A DNA stretch of 64,000 nucleotides from Kribbella antiqua (lineage in GTDB: Bacteria > Actinomycetota > Actinomycetes > Propionibacteriales > Kribbellaceae): the NCBI RefSeq assembly GCF_004345665.1, contig NZ_SLWR01000013.1, positions 1-64,000 of the forward strand, read 5' to 3'. Positions 8,018-15,362 of this stretch are shown piece by piece. Made by a program: the position numbers and the translations under genes. Position 1 is the first letter of the stretch; the number at the start of each line of letters is the position of its first letter. Below the pieces are notes generated by a model. The model had not been told where the DNA came from. It saw nothing but the letters and a program-made list of their open reading frames with translations, and made no database searches.

Positions 8018-9867
8018 GTCGGCCCGTGGGGACGACTCAGGCCGGCGACAGCGATCCGATCCACGAGCAGCTGACGCATGTCGGCGCCCACCAGGACCGT
8101 GCCTGGTCGGTGACGGCCAGGGTCGGATCCGGTGAACCCGCGGCAAGACGTCACCGTCCGCTGGGCCGTGCGGTGGTTCGGGTCCTCACCACCACCGATC
8201 ACAAGCTGATCGGCCGCCTGTACCTGATCACGTCATTCGCGTTCTTCCTGATCGGCGGCGTGATGGCGCTGCTGATCCGTGCCGAGCTGGCCCGGCCGGG
8301 TCTGCAGATCGTGAACGAAGAGGTGTACAACCAGCTGTTCACGATGCACGGCACGATCATGCTGCTGCTGTTCGCGACGCCGCTGTTCGTCGGCTTCGCG
8401 AACGTGATCATGCCGGTGCAGATCGGCGCTCCTGACGTCGCGTTCCCGCGGCTGAACATGTTCAGCTATTGGCTGTTCCTGTTCGGCGGGCTCATCGCAT
8501 TCAGTGGCTTCTTCACCCCGGGCGGCGCGGCGAGCTTCGGCTGGACGGGCTACGCCCCGCTGTCCAACGCGGTCCGCTCGCCGGGTGTCGGCGGTGACCT
8601 GTGGATCATGGGTCTGTGGATGGCCGGTCTGGGCACCATCCTCGGTGCGGTCAACTTCGTCACCACGATCATCACGATGCGTGCGCCGGGTATGACGATG
8701 TTCCGGATGCCGATCTTCACTTGGAACATCCTGGTCACGTCGATCATGGTGCTGGTCGCGTTCCCGATCCTGGCCGGCGCGCTGCTGATGCTCGAGGCCG
8801 ACCGATTGCTGGGGGCTCACGTCTTCGATGCCGCGAACGGCGGGCCGATGCTGTGGCAGCACCTGTTCTGGTTCTTCGGGCATCCCGAGGTCTACATCAT
8901 CGCGCTGCCGTTCTTCGGCATCATCACCGAGATCCTGCCGGTGTTCAGCCGCAAGTCCGTGTTCGGCTACCTCGGTCTGGTCGGTGCCACGCTGGCGATC
9001 GCTGCGTTGTCGATGGCGGTGTGGGCGCACCACATGTTCGTCACCGGCGCGGTGAACCTGCCGTTCTTCTCGTTCATGTCGTTCATGATCGCGGTCCCGA
9101 CCGGAGTGAAGTTCTTCAACTGGATCGGCACGATGTGGGGCGGGGCGGTGTCGTTCGACACCCCGATGCTGTGGTCGCTCGGGTTCCTGACCACCTTCTT
9201 GTTCGGTGGATTGACGGGCGTGATCCTGGCCTCGCCGGCCTTGGACTTCCAGGTCACCGACTCGTACTTCGTGGTGGCGCACTTCCACTACGTGGTGTTC
9301 GGCACGGTGGTGTTTGCGATGTTCGCCGGGTTCTACTTCTGGTGGCCGAAGATGACCGGCCGGATGCTGGACGAGCGGCTCGGCAAGCTGCACTTCTGGC
9401 TGCTGTTCATCGGCTTCCACACGACGTTCCTGGTGCAGCACTGGCTGGGTGTCGAGGGGATGCCGCGGCGCTACGCGTCGTACGGCGCGAACGAGGGCTT
9501 CACCACGCTGAACCAGGTGTCCAGCATCGGTGCCCTCATCCTCGGCGCATCGACCCTCCCGTTCCTCTACAACATCTACAAGTCCCGCAGGACGCCGCTG
9601 GTGGGCGTGGACGACCCGTGGGGTTGGGGCCGGTCGCTGGAATGGGCGACCAGCTGCCCGCCGCCGCGTCACAACTTCGAGCGGTTGCCGCGGATTCGCT
9701 CCGAAAGCCCAGCCTTCGACAAGCACCACCCGGACGTCTCGCTCACCGAATACCCGGACACCCGAGCCTCTGGGGACAACCTGCTCGACGCCGGCGATGA
9801 CCAGGGCCGGGTCCAGTATCTCGAGGAGACCGCCGGTATTGAGGCCGAAGGAGACGACACGAGGTGA
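8014..9867 (+). CDS. ctaD: Cytochrome c oxidase subunit I
   Basis: 617 residues, full length for the family, with about 12 membrane segments. Metal ligands are visible: the low-spin haem histidine in LFTMHGTIML, the CuB/Tyr motif FGHPEVY, the CuB pair WAHHMF, and the haem a3/haem a histidines in VAHFHYVVFG. It is the catalytic subunit of an aa3-type oxidase reducing O2 in the cytoplasmic membrane. No genes for subunits II, III or IV, or for haem assembly, are adjacent, so it must pair with subunits encoded elsewhere and may be an alternative subunit I used under the conditions that activate promoter A. The start is a GTG inside the dksA-like stop; the first 55 residues are an unusual hydrophilic extension. 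Confidence 0.96.
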   Translation: MSRPVGTTQAGDSDPIHEQLTHVGAHQDRAWSVTARVGSGEPAARRHRPLGRAVVRVLTTTDHKLIGRLYLITSFAFFLIGGVMALLIRAELARPGLQIVNEEVYNQLFTMHGTIMLLLFATPLFVGFANVIMPVQIGAPDVAFPRLNMFSYWLFLFGGLIAFSGFFTPGGAASFGWTGYAPLSNAVRSPGVGGDLWIMGLWMAGLGTILGAVNFVTTIITMRAPGMTMFRMPIFTWNILVTSIMVLVAFPILAGALLMLEADRLLGAHVFDAANGGPMLWQHLFWFFGHPEVYIIALPFFGIITEILPVFSRKSVFGYLGLVGATLAIAALSMAVWAHHMFVTGAVNLPFFSFMSFMIAVPTGVKFFNWIGTMWGGAVSFDTPMLWSLGFLTTFLFGGLTGVILASPALDFQVTDSYFVVAHFHYVVFGTVVFAMFAGFYFWWPKMTGRMLDERLGKLHFWLLFIGFHTTFLVQHWLGVEGMPRRYASYGANEGFTTLNQVSSIGALILGASTLPFLYNIYKSRRTPLVGVDDPWGWGRSLEWATSCPPPRHNFERLPRIRSESPAFDKHHPDVSLTEYPDTRASGDNLLDAGDDQGRVQYLEETAGIEAEGDDTR

Positions 9868-9933
9868 TGACCTACGCCTCGTTCGACCAGCCCGGAAGCG
9901 GGCGCCGCTGCCGAGATCCAGGTCCTCGTAAGC

Positions 9934-10647
9934 TCATGAGTGCAATGTCGGGTTGGGCTCGAGGCAGACACAGCAGTGGCCGGGCTCCGGCTTGAGCCGG
10001 GCCTGTAGTTGCGGAGTGTCGAGACCCGCCAGAAGCCCGCTGAGCAGGCAAAGATTCATCTCACAGACCAGCTCGGTGTGCTCCCGGGCCAGCGTGTGGA
10101 AGGGGCAGTTGCCGAGCACGATCACGTCATCGTCGGCGCGCGGCTCGAAGCCATGTGCTTCGAGGATGCGCATCACGGCATCGGAACTGGTTCCCGCACT
10201 AGCGGCACCTCGGGCAGCGGCCGCGACCTCGTTGCCGAGTTGGCGGGCTCGCCGGTCGAGCGCTGCTCGTGGAGCTTCTCCGGTGGTCTCGGCGTCCTCG
10301 ATGGCTTCCGCCAGCAGGCGTTCCGCCAGGTCGTAGCGATGTTCGGGCAGGGATACATCGATATGCCGCTCCGAACGGCGGTACAGCTTCGACGGTCGGC
10401 CAGCACGCGGGCCCGACCGGCCGGAGCGACGCTCGTAAACGACGTCGAGCAGACCCTCGGCGGCGAGCCGGTCGAGATGGAACGCGGCAGTGGCACGCGG
10501 CAGACCCAACGCCGTCGCCGCCTCATCGCGGGTTACCGCGGCTGTCTGCCGTACGACGTGGTCGTAGAGGCGCCGCCGCCGCAGCCGGCAACCGGTGGAT
10601 ACGGATCGGCTTGCGGACACCTCGGTGCCCTTGGCCGCGCACATCAT
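9934..10647 (-). CDS. ArsR-like winged-helix regulator, SufR-like cysteines
   Basis: About 237 residues from ATG 10647, although GTG 10620 with a weak AAGG is also possible. The N-terminal winged helix reads AVTRDEAATALGLPRATAAFHLDRLAAEGLL. The C-terminal domain has a cysteine/histidine pattern (GNCPFHTLA ... LVCEMNLCLL ... HCCVCLE) like the COG2345/SufR group, in which cysteines can hold an Fe-S cluster; cluster binding is inference. It lies 17 bp downstream of a small membrane protein gene and is probably co-transcribed with it. A second regulator of the same type is encoded 0.9 kb away beside ferredoxin. Confidence 0.8.
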   Translation of the reverse strand: MMCAAKGTEVSASRSVSTGCRLRRRRLYDHVVRQTAAVTRDEAATALGLPRATAAFHLDRLAAEGLLDVVYERRSGRSGPRAGRPSKLYRRSERHIDVSLPEHRYDLAERLLAEAIEDAETTGEAPRAALDRRARQLGNEVAAAARGAASAGTSSDAVMRILEAHGFEPRADDDVIVLGNCPFHTLAREHTELVCEMNLCLLSGLLAGLDTPQLQARLKPEPGHCCVCLEPNPTLHS

Positions 10648-10664
10648 GGTGTAGCGGCGGCGAG

Positions 10665-11096
10665 TCAGCCGGCCACGAGAAGGCAGATTCCGAGCGCTGC
10701 CAAGGTGAGCACCTTGGCTGCCTCGAGACCGACGTAGTACAGGTGCATGCTCGATCGGGGCGGGTGCTGACCGGCGAGGACGCGGTCGGTGCGCCGGTTG
10801 AGTTGGGGCCGGATCGCGATGAGCTGTCCGGCCAGGATGATCAGGATCGCTGCTGTGAGAGCCGCTACGGAACCGGTCGGCCGTCCCACGACGATCGCCG
10901 CGAGCGCGACCAGCGCCAATGCGATCTCGACGCGGTTGAGCGCCCGGAAGACGATGCGGCCGATGCCGAGCCCAATGGGGATGTCGACACCTGGGGCGCG
11001 GAATTTGAGTGGCGCCTCCAGGAAGGAGATCGCGAGCACCATGCCGAGCCAGATGAAGACGGCGGCGGTTGCTACGGCGGCTGGTGCGGCGTTCAC
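10665..11096 (-). CDS. Small four-helix membrane protein
   Basis: 143 residues from GTG 11096 with AAGGAG 6 nt upstream. Hydrophobic segments are seen near 8-28, 43-65, 70-92 and 118-140 (for example ALALVALAAIVV and AKVLTLAALGICLL). No catalytic motif is recognised. It is followed after 17 bp by the ArsR-like regulator, so the regulator may control it. The function is unknown. Confidence 0.75.
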   Translation of the reverse strand: MNAAPAAVATAAVFIWLGMVLAISFLEAPLKFRAPGVDIPIGLGIGRIVFRALNRVEIALALVALAAIVVGRPTGSVAALTAAILIILAGQLIAIRPQLNRRTDRVLAGQHPPRSSMHLYYVGLEAAKVLTLAALGICLLVAG

Positions 11097-11176
11097 TGTT
11101 GCTCCTTCTAGATCCGTGACGTTGCATCCGCGCTCGGGGGATCGTGCCGGAGTCCCGGCGTGGTTGCCGATGGCCC

Positions 11177-11547
11177 CTATGCGGCCGGCCAACCCGTGAT
11201 TCGCGCGACGAAGTCCGGAGGTGAGGCGACGATCATCATGACGGCGGGTTCGGTTCCAGGGTTGGTCAAGCTGACGCGTCCCCGGTGGCCAGGTGTGCGA
11301 CGGCGCCAGGGGCGAGTCTGTGCTGCTGGTCGCCTTGGTGAAGCTCGATTGAGCCCGAGACGTGGACCAGGACGATTTCCGAGGGTCCGTGATCGTGTTC
11401 GGGCAGGCCGCCACCGGGCGGGATCCATACCTGGACCATCGCGATGTTGCCGGAAGTCTCGGCCGCGACGAGTACTTCCATTGTCGGGCCGCCGGGGACG
11501 GGCGCGCGGCGTAGGGGCGTGGTGCCGATCCTGGTCAGGTACATCAT
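11177..11547 (-). pseudogene. Cupin-domain protein, frameshifted near 11280
   Basis: Starts at ATG 11547, overlapping the upstream regulator stop as ATGA. The cupin motif is clear (PPGGGLPEHDHGPSEIVLVHVSG ... LAPGAVAHLATG), with metal-binding His-x-His and Glu. The frame then stops at 11266, while the adjacent frame continues naturally (RVSLTNPGTEPAVMMIVASPP ... ITGWPAA) to a stop at 11177. The break is at a run of four C on the plus strand (11280-11283); five would restore about 123 residues. Either a real mutation or a homopolymer error. Confidence 0.75.
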
Positions 11548-12251
11548 GTGCTCCGGGTGCGACGATTGTGCGCCCGGGCGCCCACGCCGGCCGTGCGGGT
11601 ACGGGAGAGGTGCACGATGCAGGCATCGGGCTCGGCGAACGGCTCGAGACTGGTCGCGGTAATCGGTGCGCGGATCTCGGTGAGGGCACCTCGCATCAGG
11701 CCGAGATGCAGCGGGCACAAGGTGGACGAGTACTCCTCCGCGAGTTCCAGGAACGGGCAGTGCCGCAGCCTGATGCGCTTGGCTGCGTCGCCGTCGGGTT
11801 CCGGGGCGAAACCGAGGTCGGTCATCATCGCGCTCAGCCGCTGGGTGGCCTCGGCGACGCCAATCTGATGGGACGGGGGGATGTGCTCGACCAGATAGCC
11901 GCCCCAGTTGCGGCCCGCGGCCTCGGCCGCGGCGCCGGCATCGGGATTCGTGGACAGCTGACCGAGCAGGATCTTGGCCAGTAGGTGGTACTGACGCCGG
12001 CCGCCTCGATCCATCCCGGGATGTGATGTGTACGCAGTCCGCGGCCGTCCTCGCCCTGCCGGTTTCTGGAGCTGGCAGTCGACAAGTCCTTGCGTCACGA
12101 GTGCGTCGAGGTGGAAGCGGACCGTGTTGGGGTGGATGCCGAGTTGGTCGGCGAGTTCGGTGACCCCCTGCGGTGCGTCGGCGCCTCGCAGGGCTTCGAG
12201 CAGTGCTTGTCGGCGGGGCTGGTCGCCGGCGGTCTGGTCAGTCCTGGTCAT
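11544..12251 (-). CDS. ArsR-like winged-helix regulator beside fdxA
   Basis: 235 residues. The winged helix (GVTELADQLGIHPNTVRFHLDALVTQGLV) is followed by a ligand/cluster domain with RHCPFLELAEEY..TLCPLHLGLM and a C-terminal DACIVHL, the COG2345/SufR-like Cys/His pattern. The start at 12251 is 5 bp after the ferredoxin stop, and its own stop overlaps the cupin start, so ferredoxin, regulator and cupin form one operon. An Fe-S or redox-sensing role fits this context but is inferred. Confidence 0.85.
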   Translation of the reverse strand: MTRTDQTAGDQPRRQALLEALRGADAPQGVTELADQLGIHPNTVRFHLDALVTQGLVDCQLQKPAGRGRPRTAYTSHPGMDRGGRRQYHLLAKILLGQLSTNPDAGAAAEAAGRNWGGYLVEHIPPSHQIGVAEATQRLSAMMTDLGFAPEPDGDAAKRIRLRHCPFLELAEEYSSTLCPLHLGLMRGALTEIRAPITATSLEPFAEPDACIVHLSRTRTAGVGARAHNRRTRST

Positions 12252-12256
12252 AGTGG

Positions 12257-12583
12257 TCAGCTTGCCTGCTCCTGCGGCGGCAGCGCCGCAATGAGGGGAT
12301 GGTCGTGGGGCATGGCGCCCACCTTGAAGGCCCCGCCTGGAGAACCGAGCTCGTCGAAGAATCCCGCGTTTGCGGCCTGGTAGTCCTTCCACTGCTCGGG
12401 CAGATCGTCCTCGTAGAAGATGGCCTCGACCGGGCATACCGGTTCGCACGCGCCGCAGTCGATGCACTCGTCGGGCTGGATGTAGAGCGAGCGGCCACCT
12501 TCGTAGATGCAGTCCACCGGGCATTCCTCGACGCACGCGCGGTCCTTCAGGTCGACGCACGGCAACGCGATCACGTAGGTCAC
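12257..12583 (-). CDS. fdxA: Seven-iron ferredoxin FdxA
   Basis: 108 residues. The N-terminal cysteine set (CVDLKDRACVEECPVDCIYEG) is typical for a [3Fe-4S] site, followed by CIDCGACEPVCPVEA for a [4Fe-4S] site and the usual FdxA C-terminal extension (DDLPEQWKDYQAANAGFF). A cytoplasmic low-potential electron carrier. In mycobacteria fdxA belongs to the DosR hypoxia response. Here it heads an operon with an Fe-S-type regulator and a cupin and diverges from a hemerythrin-DUF2249 gene. Confidence 0.93.
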   Translation of the reverse strand: MTYVIALPCVDLKDRACVEECPVDCIYEGGRSLYIQPDECIDCGACEPVCPVEAIFYEDDLPEQWKDYQAANAGFFDELGSPGGAFKVGAMPHDHPLIAALPPQEQAS

Positions 12584-12604
12584 AGCGGACTCCTCACCGG
12601 ACGC

Positions 12605-12636
12605 TTGTAATTACTACAAATATCACATGTAATAAT
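12605..12636. promoter_or_regulatory. AT-rich divergent operator between fdxA and hemerythrin gene
   Basis: This short stretch is strikingly AT-rich in a high-GC window. It holds an inverted repeat TTGTA-N5-TACAA (12605-12619) and a direct repeat TTGTAATTA / ATGTAATAA with starts 22 bp apart, about two helical turns. It is the likely operator and promoter for both divergent genes, and a candidate target of the ArsR-like regulator at 11544-12251. Confidence 0.6.
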
Positions 12637-12668
12637 CATTGAAAACAGTAACATAAGGAGAGTGGCAG

Positions 12669-13382
12669 ATGCCGGCTTCGGAGATCTTCATTCAGGCGAC
12701 CGAGACCGACCCGGACGTGATCGCTCGCGGTGCGGTGCGTGAGGCCCACGCGCAGCTGCGGTCCGGCCTGGCGGAGTTGACCACTGTGCAGCCAGTTGCC
12801 CAGGGTGCGGAGCCACGGTCTGCGGAGTTGGTGGACTTCTGCCTCCACGAGGTGCGCCGGTACCTATTCACCGCGGAGCGCGACCTGTACGGGCCCGCAT
12901 CCGGCGATGATGAGACCCGGCTCTTGGTCGACGCTCTGCGGGCCGGGGCCGCGGCACTCGACGCGCAGATCGACCAACTGGCGGCCGCCGACCCGGCCGA
13001 TGCGGTCAGGCTCGGCGTGATGATCGCGGCGGGCTTGGATCTTCACCTCCGGATCGAGGAATCGGTGTTGCTTCCCGCGCTCGCCGGCCTGCCTGGTGTG
13101 GATCCGTCTCTGCTGGCCGCTGACGTGCGGGCCTACCTTGCCGAACAGCCGACGGTCATCGACGTACGGCGAATCGCGCGGGGCGGCCGGCATCCACGCG
13201 TATTCGCCCGCTATGCCCGGCTGGCTCCGGGGGAGGCGTTCATCCTGGTCAACAGCCACGACCCCAAGCCGTTGCGCCGGGAGTTCGAAGCCATGCACGC
13301 CGGCGCCTTCAGCTGGGACTATTTGCAGGCCGGGCCTGAGGAATGGCGGGTTCGGATCGGCCGGGTTGCCACTGATGCCTGA
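12669..13382 (+). CDS. Hemerythrin-like/DUF2249 fusion protein
   Basis: 237 residues from ATG 12669 with AAGGAG upstream. The N-terminal region (about 60-150) is helical with spaced His/Glu residues (DFCLHEVRRYL, LDLHLRIEESVLLPAL), as in hemerythrin di-iron proteins. The C-terminal region is a DUF2249 domain (VNSHDPKPLRREFEA ... FSWDYLQAGPEEWRVRIGR). Such proteins are linked to oxygen or nitric oxide handling. It diverges from fdxA and overlaps the next cupin gene by 8 bp. Confidence 0.82.
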   Translation: MPASEIFIQATETDPDVIARGAVREAHAQLRSGLAELTTVQPVAQGAEPRSAELVDFCLHEVRRYLFTAERDLYGPASGDDETRLLVDALRAGAAALDAQIDQLAAADPADAVRLGVMIAAGLDLHLRIEESVLLPALAGLPGVDPSLLAADVRAYLAEQPTVIDVRRIARGGRHPRVFARYARLAPGEAFILVNSHDPKPLRREFEAMHAGAFSWDYLQAGPEEWRVRIGRVATDA

Positions 13383-13782
13383 GGAGTCGCCTGCGGTTCC
13401 AGCTGACCTCCTGCCAGAGGGTCCGACGGTGCGGGTCCTGGTCGACGTGCGTGAACTCGTCGACGAGTCGCCCGTACCCTCGGGTGCGCGGTGGACGCTC
13501 GCCGAGCCGGGTCGCCAGCTCGACGCTAACCTCATCCATCTACCTGCCGGGCAGCGCGTGGACACCCACACCGAGCGGGACCTGGACGTCGTACTCGTCG
13601 TTGTCGCGGGCGGCGGCATCGTCGGTACGCCCGACGGCGAGCAGGTTCTTGCTGGCGGCAACATCGTCTGGTTGCCCCGCGGCTCGACCCGCAACATCAC
13701 CGCGGGTATCAACGGACTGTCCTACCTGACCATCCATCGGCGCCGTGCCGGGCTGCAGATCAGGAAGCGCCCTGGTCATTAG
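13375..13782 (+). CDS. Cupin-domain protein
   Basis: 135 residues; the start overlaps the hemerythrin-DUF2249 stop by 8 bp, so the two are coupled. Cupin motif 1 is present (LPAGQRVDTHTERDLDVVLVVVAGGG), followed by motif 2 (LAGGNIVWLPRGSTRNI). One metal histidine and a Glu/Asp are visible. The substrate is unknown. Similar small cupins accompany redox or NO-responsive genes as sensors or dioxygenase-like enzymes. Confidence 0.78.
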   Translation: MPEESPAVPADLLPEGPTVRVLVDVRELVDESPVPSGARWTLAEPGRQLDANLIHLPAGQRVDTHTERDLDVVLVVVAGGGIVGTPDGEQVLAGGNIVWLPRGSTRNITAGINGLSYLTIHRRRAGLQIRKRPGH

Positions 13783-13836
13783 CTTTGCCCGGCCGCCCAG
13801 CCGGCTGGTCGAGCCGATTGGCCCGGGCCGCTAAGG

Positions 13837-14202
13837 TCAACGTGGCTCCCGCAGCAGCCGGGCCAGCACTGCCGCCTGGCTGTGGTCCACGTCTCTGGTC
13901 GCCGTCACCAAGGTCAGGGCATCGCGTTTCGCCAGTGTGCGCAGGTGGTCCAGCGCTGTCCGGGCCGAGGGATTTGCGAGTTCGTCGCGGTAGCGCGCCT
14001 CGAACTGCGCGAACTTCTCCGGGACATGGCCGTACCACTTGCGGAGGTCCGTGGACGGCGCGACGTCCTTGACCCACTCATCGATGGCGGCCGCTTCCTT
14101 GCGGATCCCGCGGGGCCATACGCGATCGACCAGGACCCGGATGCCGTCCTCGGCCGCGGGCCGATCGTAGATCCTGCGGACCCGGACAGTGTGGCGCGTC
14201 AT
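13837..14202 (-). CDS. DUF488 family (YeaO-like) protein
   Basis: 121 residues. It carries the conserved DUF488 sequences VRRIYDRPAAEDGIRVLVDRVWPRGI, WYGHVPEKFAQFEARY and ALTLVTATRDVDHSQAAVL. The biochemical function of the family is not established. The start overlaps the MarR gene stop as ATGA, so it is the second gene of a MarR-controlled unit. Confidence 0.9.
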   Translation of the reverse strand: MTRHTVRVRRIYDRPAAEDGIRVLVDRVWPRGIRKEAAAIDEWVKDVAPSTDLRKWYGHVPEKFAQFEARYRDELANPSARTALDHLRTLAKRDALTLVTATRDVDHSQAAVLARLLREPR

Positions 14203-14651
14203 GCTGCACCGTCGGCAGCGTCGCTCCAGTCGGGCACCGCGAGGGCCGTGCCCAGCCGTTGAAGCTCGTCACGGTGCAGCGCACTGAGCCGCGCCAACGC
14301 CCGCTCGCCGTGCCGCGTCAACTCCACCCGGACAACTCTGGCGTCCGTCGGATCTGACGCCCTGGTCACGAGATCTTGCGCCTGCGCACGGTTCACGAGT
14401 TCCACGACGCTGTGGTGCCGCAACTGGAGGCGGTCGGCCAACTCGGTCAAGGTCGCCCACTCGCGGCCCGGGAACCCCTTCAACGCCAGCAGCAGCTGGT
14501 ACTGCTGCGGCGTCAGGCCATGACCGCGGACGGCCTGCTCACTGAAGCGCAGGTACCGGCGGATGCCGAATCGGAACCGAGCCAACGCCTCGAAGTCCGC
14601 CTTCGTCAGCGGCTCTGCCGCCTGCTCATCGTGCATCGTGTCCGGCTGCAT
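14199..14651 (-). CDS. MarR-family transcriptional regulator
   Basis: 150 residues (ATG 14651; ATG 14636 also possible). Winged HTH: TLTELADRLQLRHHSVVELVNRAQAQDLVTRASDPTDARVVRVELTRHGE, with the conserved Asp-x-Arg wing. It probably binds the 27-bp palindrome centred 60 bp upstream and controls both itself with DUF488 and the divergent leader/membrane/GH15 genes. MarR proteins usually repress and release on binding phenolic or oxidising ligands. Confidence 0.9.
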   Translation of the reverse strand: MQPDTMHDEQAAEPLTKADFEALARFRFGIRRYLRFSEQAVRGHGLTPQQYQLLLALKGFPGREWATLTELADRLQLRHHSVVELVNRAQAQDLVTRASDPTDARVVRVELTRHGERALARLSALHRDELQRLGTALAVPDWSDAADGAA

Positions 14652-14697
14652 GTGATCACGTCCTCAGTGGTTTCGCCGGGGAGACCCGGCCCTAAAT

Positions 14698-14724
14698 CAA
14701 GTATATCGTGTTACGATATACTTG
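14698..14724. promoter_or_regulatory. 27-bp palindromic operator
   Basis: Perfect inverted repeat CAAGTATATCGT (14698-14709), spacer GTT, then ACGATATACTTG (14713-14724). It sits between the divergent MarR gene and the small ORF at 14769. The size and symmetry fit a MarR dimer, and autoregulation is the simplest reading. Confidence 0.8.
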
Positions 14725-14768
14725 CGCGGGTCGCTCCACAGGGCGCGCGATGCGCCAGGAGGTGTGCC

Positions 14769-14873
14769 GTGGTTCGTGAAACCGGGGGAGTGCGCGGCCC
14801 ATACCAGCGATCGCCGTTGTTCTCTTCTTCTCGCCTGGCCGGCCTTCGGTTCATTCGTAGCCGACGAGCCTGA
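14769..14873 (+). CDS. Possible 34-residue leader ORF
   Basis: GTG at 14769 has an ideal AGGAGG 6 nt upstream, better than any ribosome site near the downstream membrane gene. The 34-residue peptide (MVRETGGVRGPYQR ...) is basic with no known domain and ends 11 bp before the membrane gene GTG at 14885. It could be a coupling leader or the remnant start of an older gene. Confidence 0.4.
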   Translation: MVRETGGVRGPYQRSPLFSSSRLAGLRFIRSRRA

Positions 14874-14884
14874 CCGGCGACGTC

Positions 14885-15361
14885 GTGGACTGGTTCGGGT
14901 GGGCGGTATTCGGGTTGGTGGCCACTTCTGCGCTGACTGCCGTGATGATCACCGCGCAGCTGACCGGCCTCACCCGGCTGGACCTTCCGCTCGTTCTCGG
15001 CACCCTGGTGACGGAGGACCCCGATCGTGCCCGGGCCGCAGGGTTCCTCATCCATCTCGTGGTCGGCCAGGTGTTCGCGCTTGGATACGCGACCGTGTTC
15101 GCCCTGCTGCATCGAGCCACCTGGTGGCTGGGCGGGCTGCTCGGCCTTCTGCATGTCGCGGTTGCGCTTATGGTGCTGCTCCCAGTGCTCCCCGGTTTGC
15201 ATCCCCGAATGGCGTCACACCGCGCCGGACCCGCGAGCAGGGCCGTGCTCGAGCCACCGGGTCTGCTCGCCCTCAACTATGGCGTGCAGACTCCAGCCGT
15301 AACAATCGCCGCCCACCTTGTCTACGGTGCCATGCTCGGCCTGCTGCTCCAGGCCCGCTGA
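14885..15361 (+). CDS. Small integral membrane protein
   Basis: 158 residues from GTG 14885. About four hydrophobic segments are visible (FGLVATSALTAVMITA, AAGFLIHLVVGQVFALGYA, LLGLLHVAVALMVLLPVLPG, VTIAAHLVYGAMLGLLL). No known catalytic motif. The stop is directly followed by the GH15 gene (ATG at 15363), so they are co-transcribed downstream of the palindromic operator. The function is unknown. Confidence 0.75.
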   Translation: MDWFGWAVFGLVATSALTAVMITAQLTGLTRLDLPLVLGTLVTEDPDRARAAGFLIHLVVGQVFALGYATVFALLHRATWWLGGLLGLLHVAVALMVLLPVLPGLHPRMASHRAGPASRAVLEPPGLLALNYGVQTPAVTIAAHLVYGAMLGLLLQAR

Positions 15362-15362
15362 G

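Noticed and set aside
8233..9729. A 498-codon minus-strand open frame across ctaD
   Set aside because: It is antisense to a well-supported oxidase gene, rich in His/Arg/Gln/Glu as expected for a GC-biased shadow frame, and has no domain or ribosome site.
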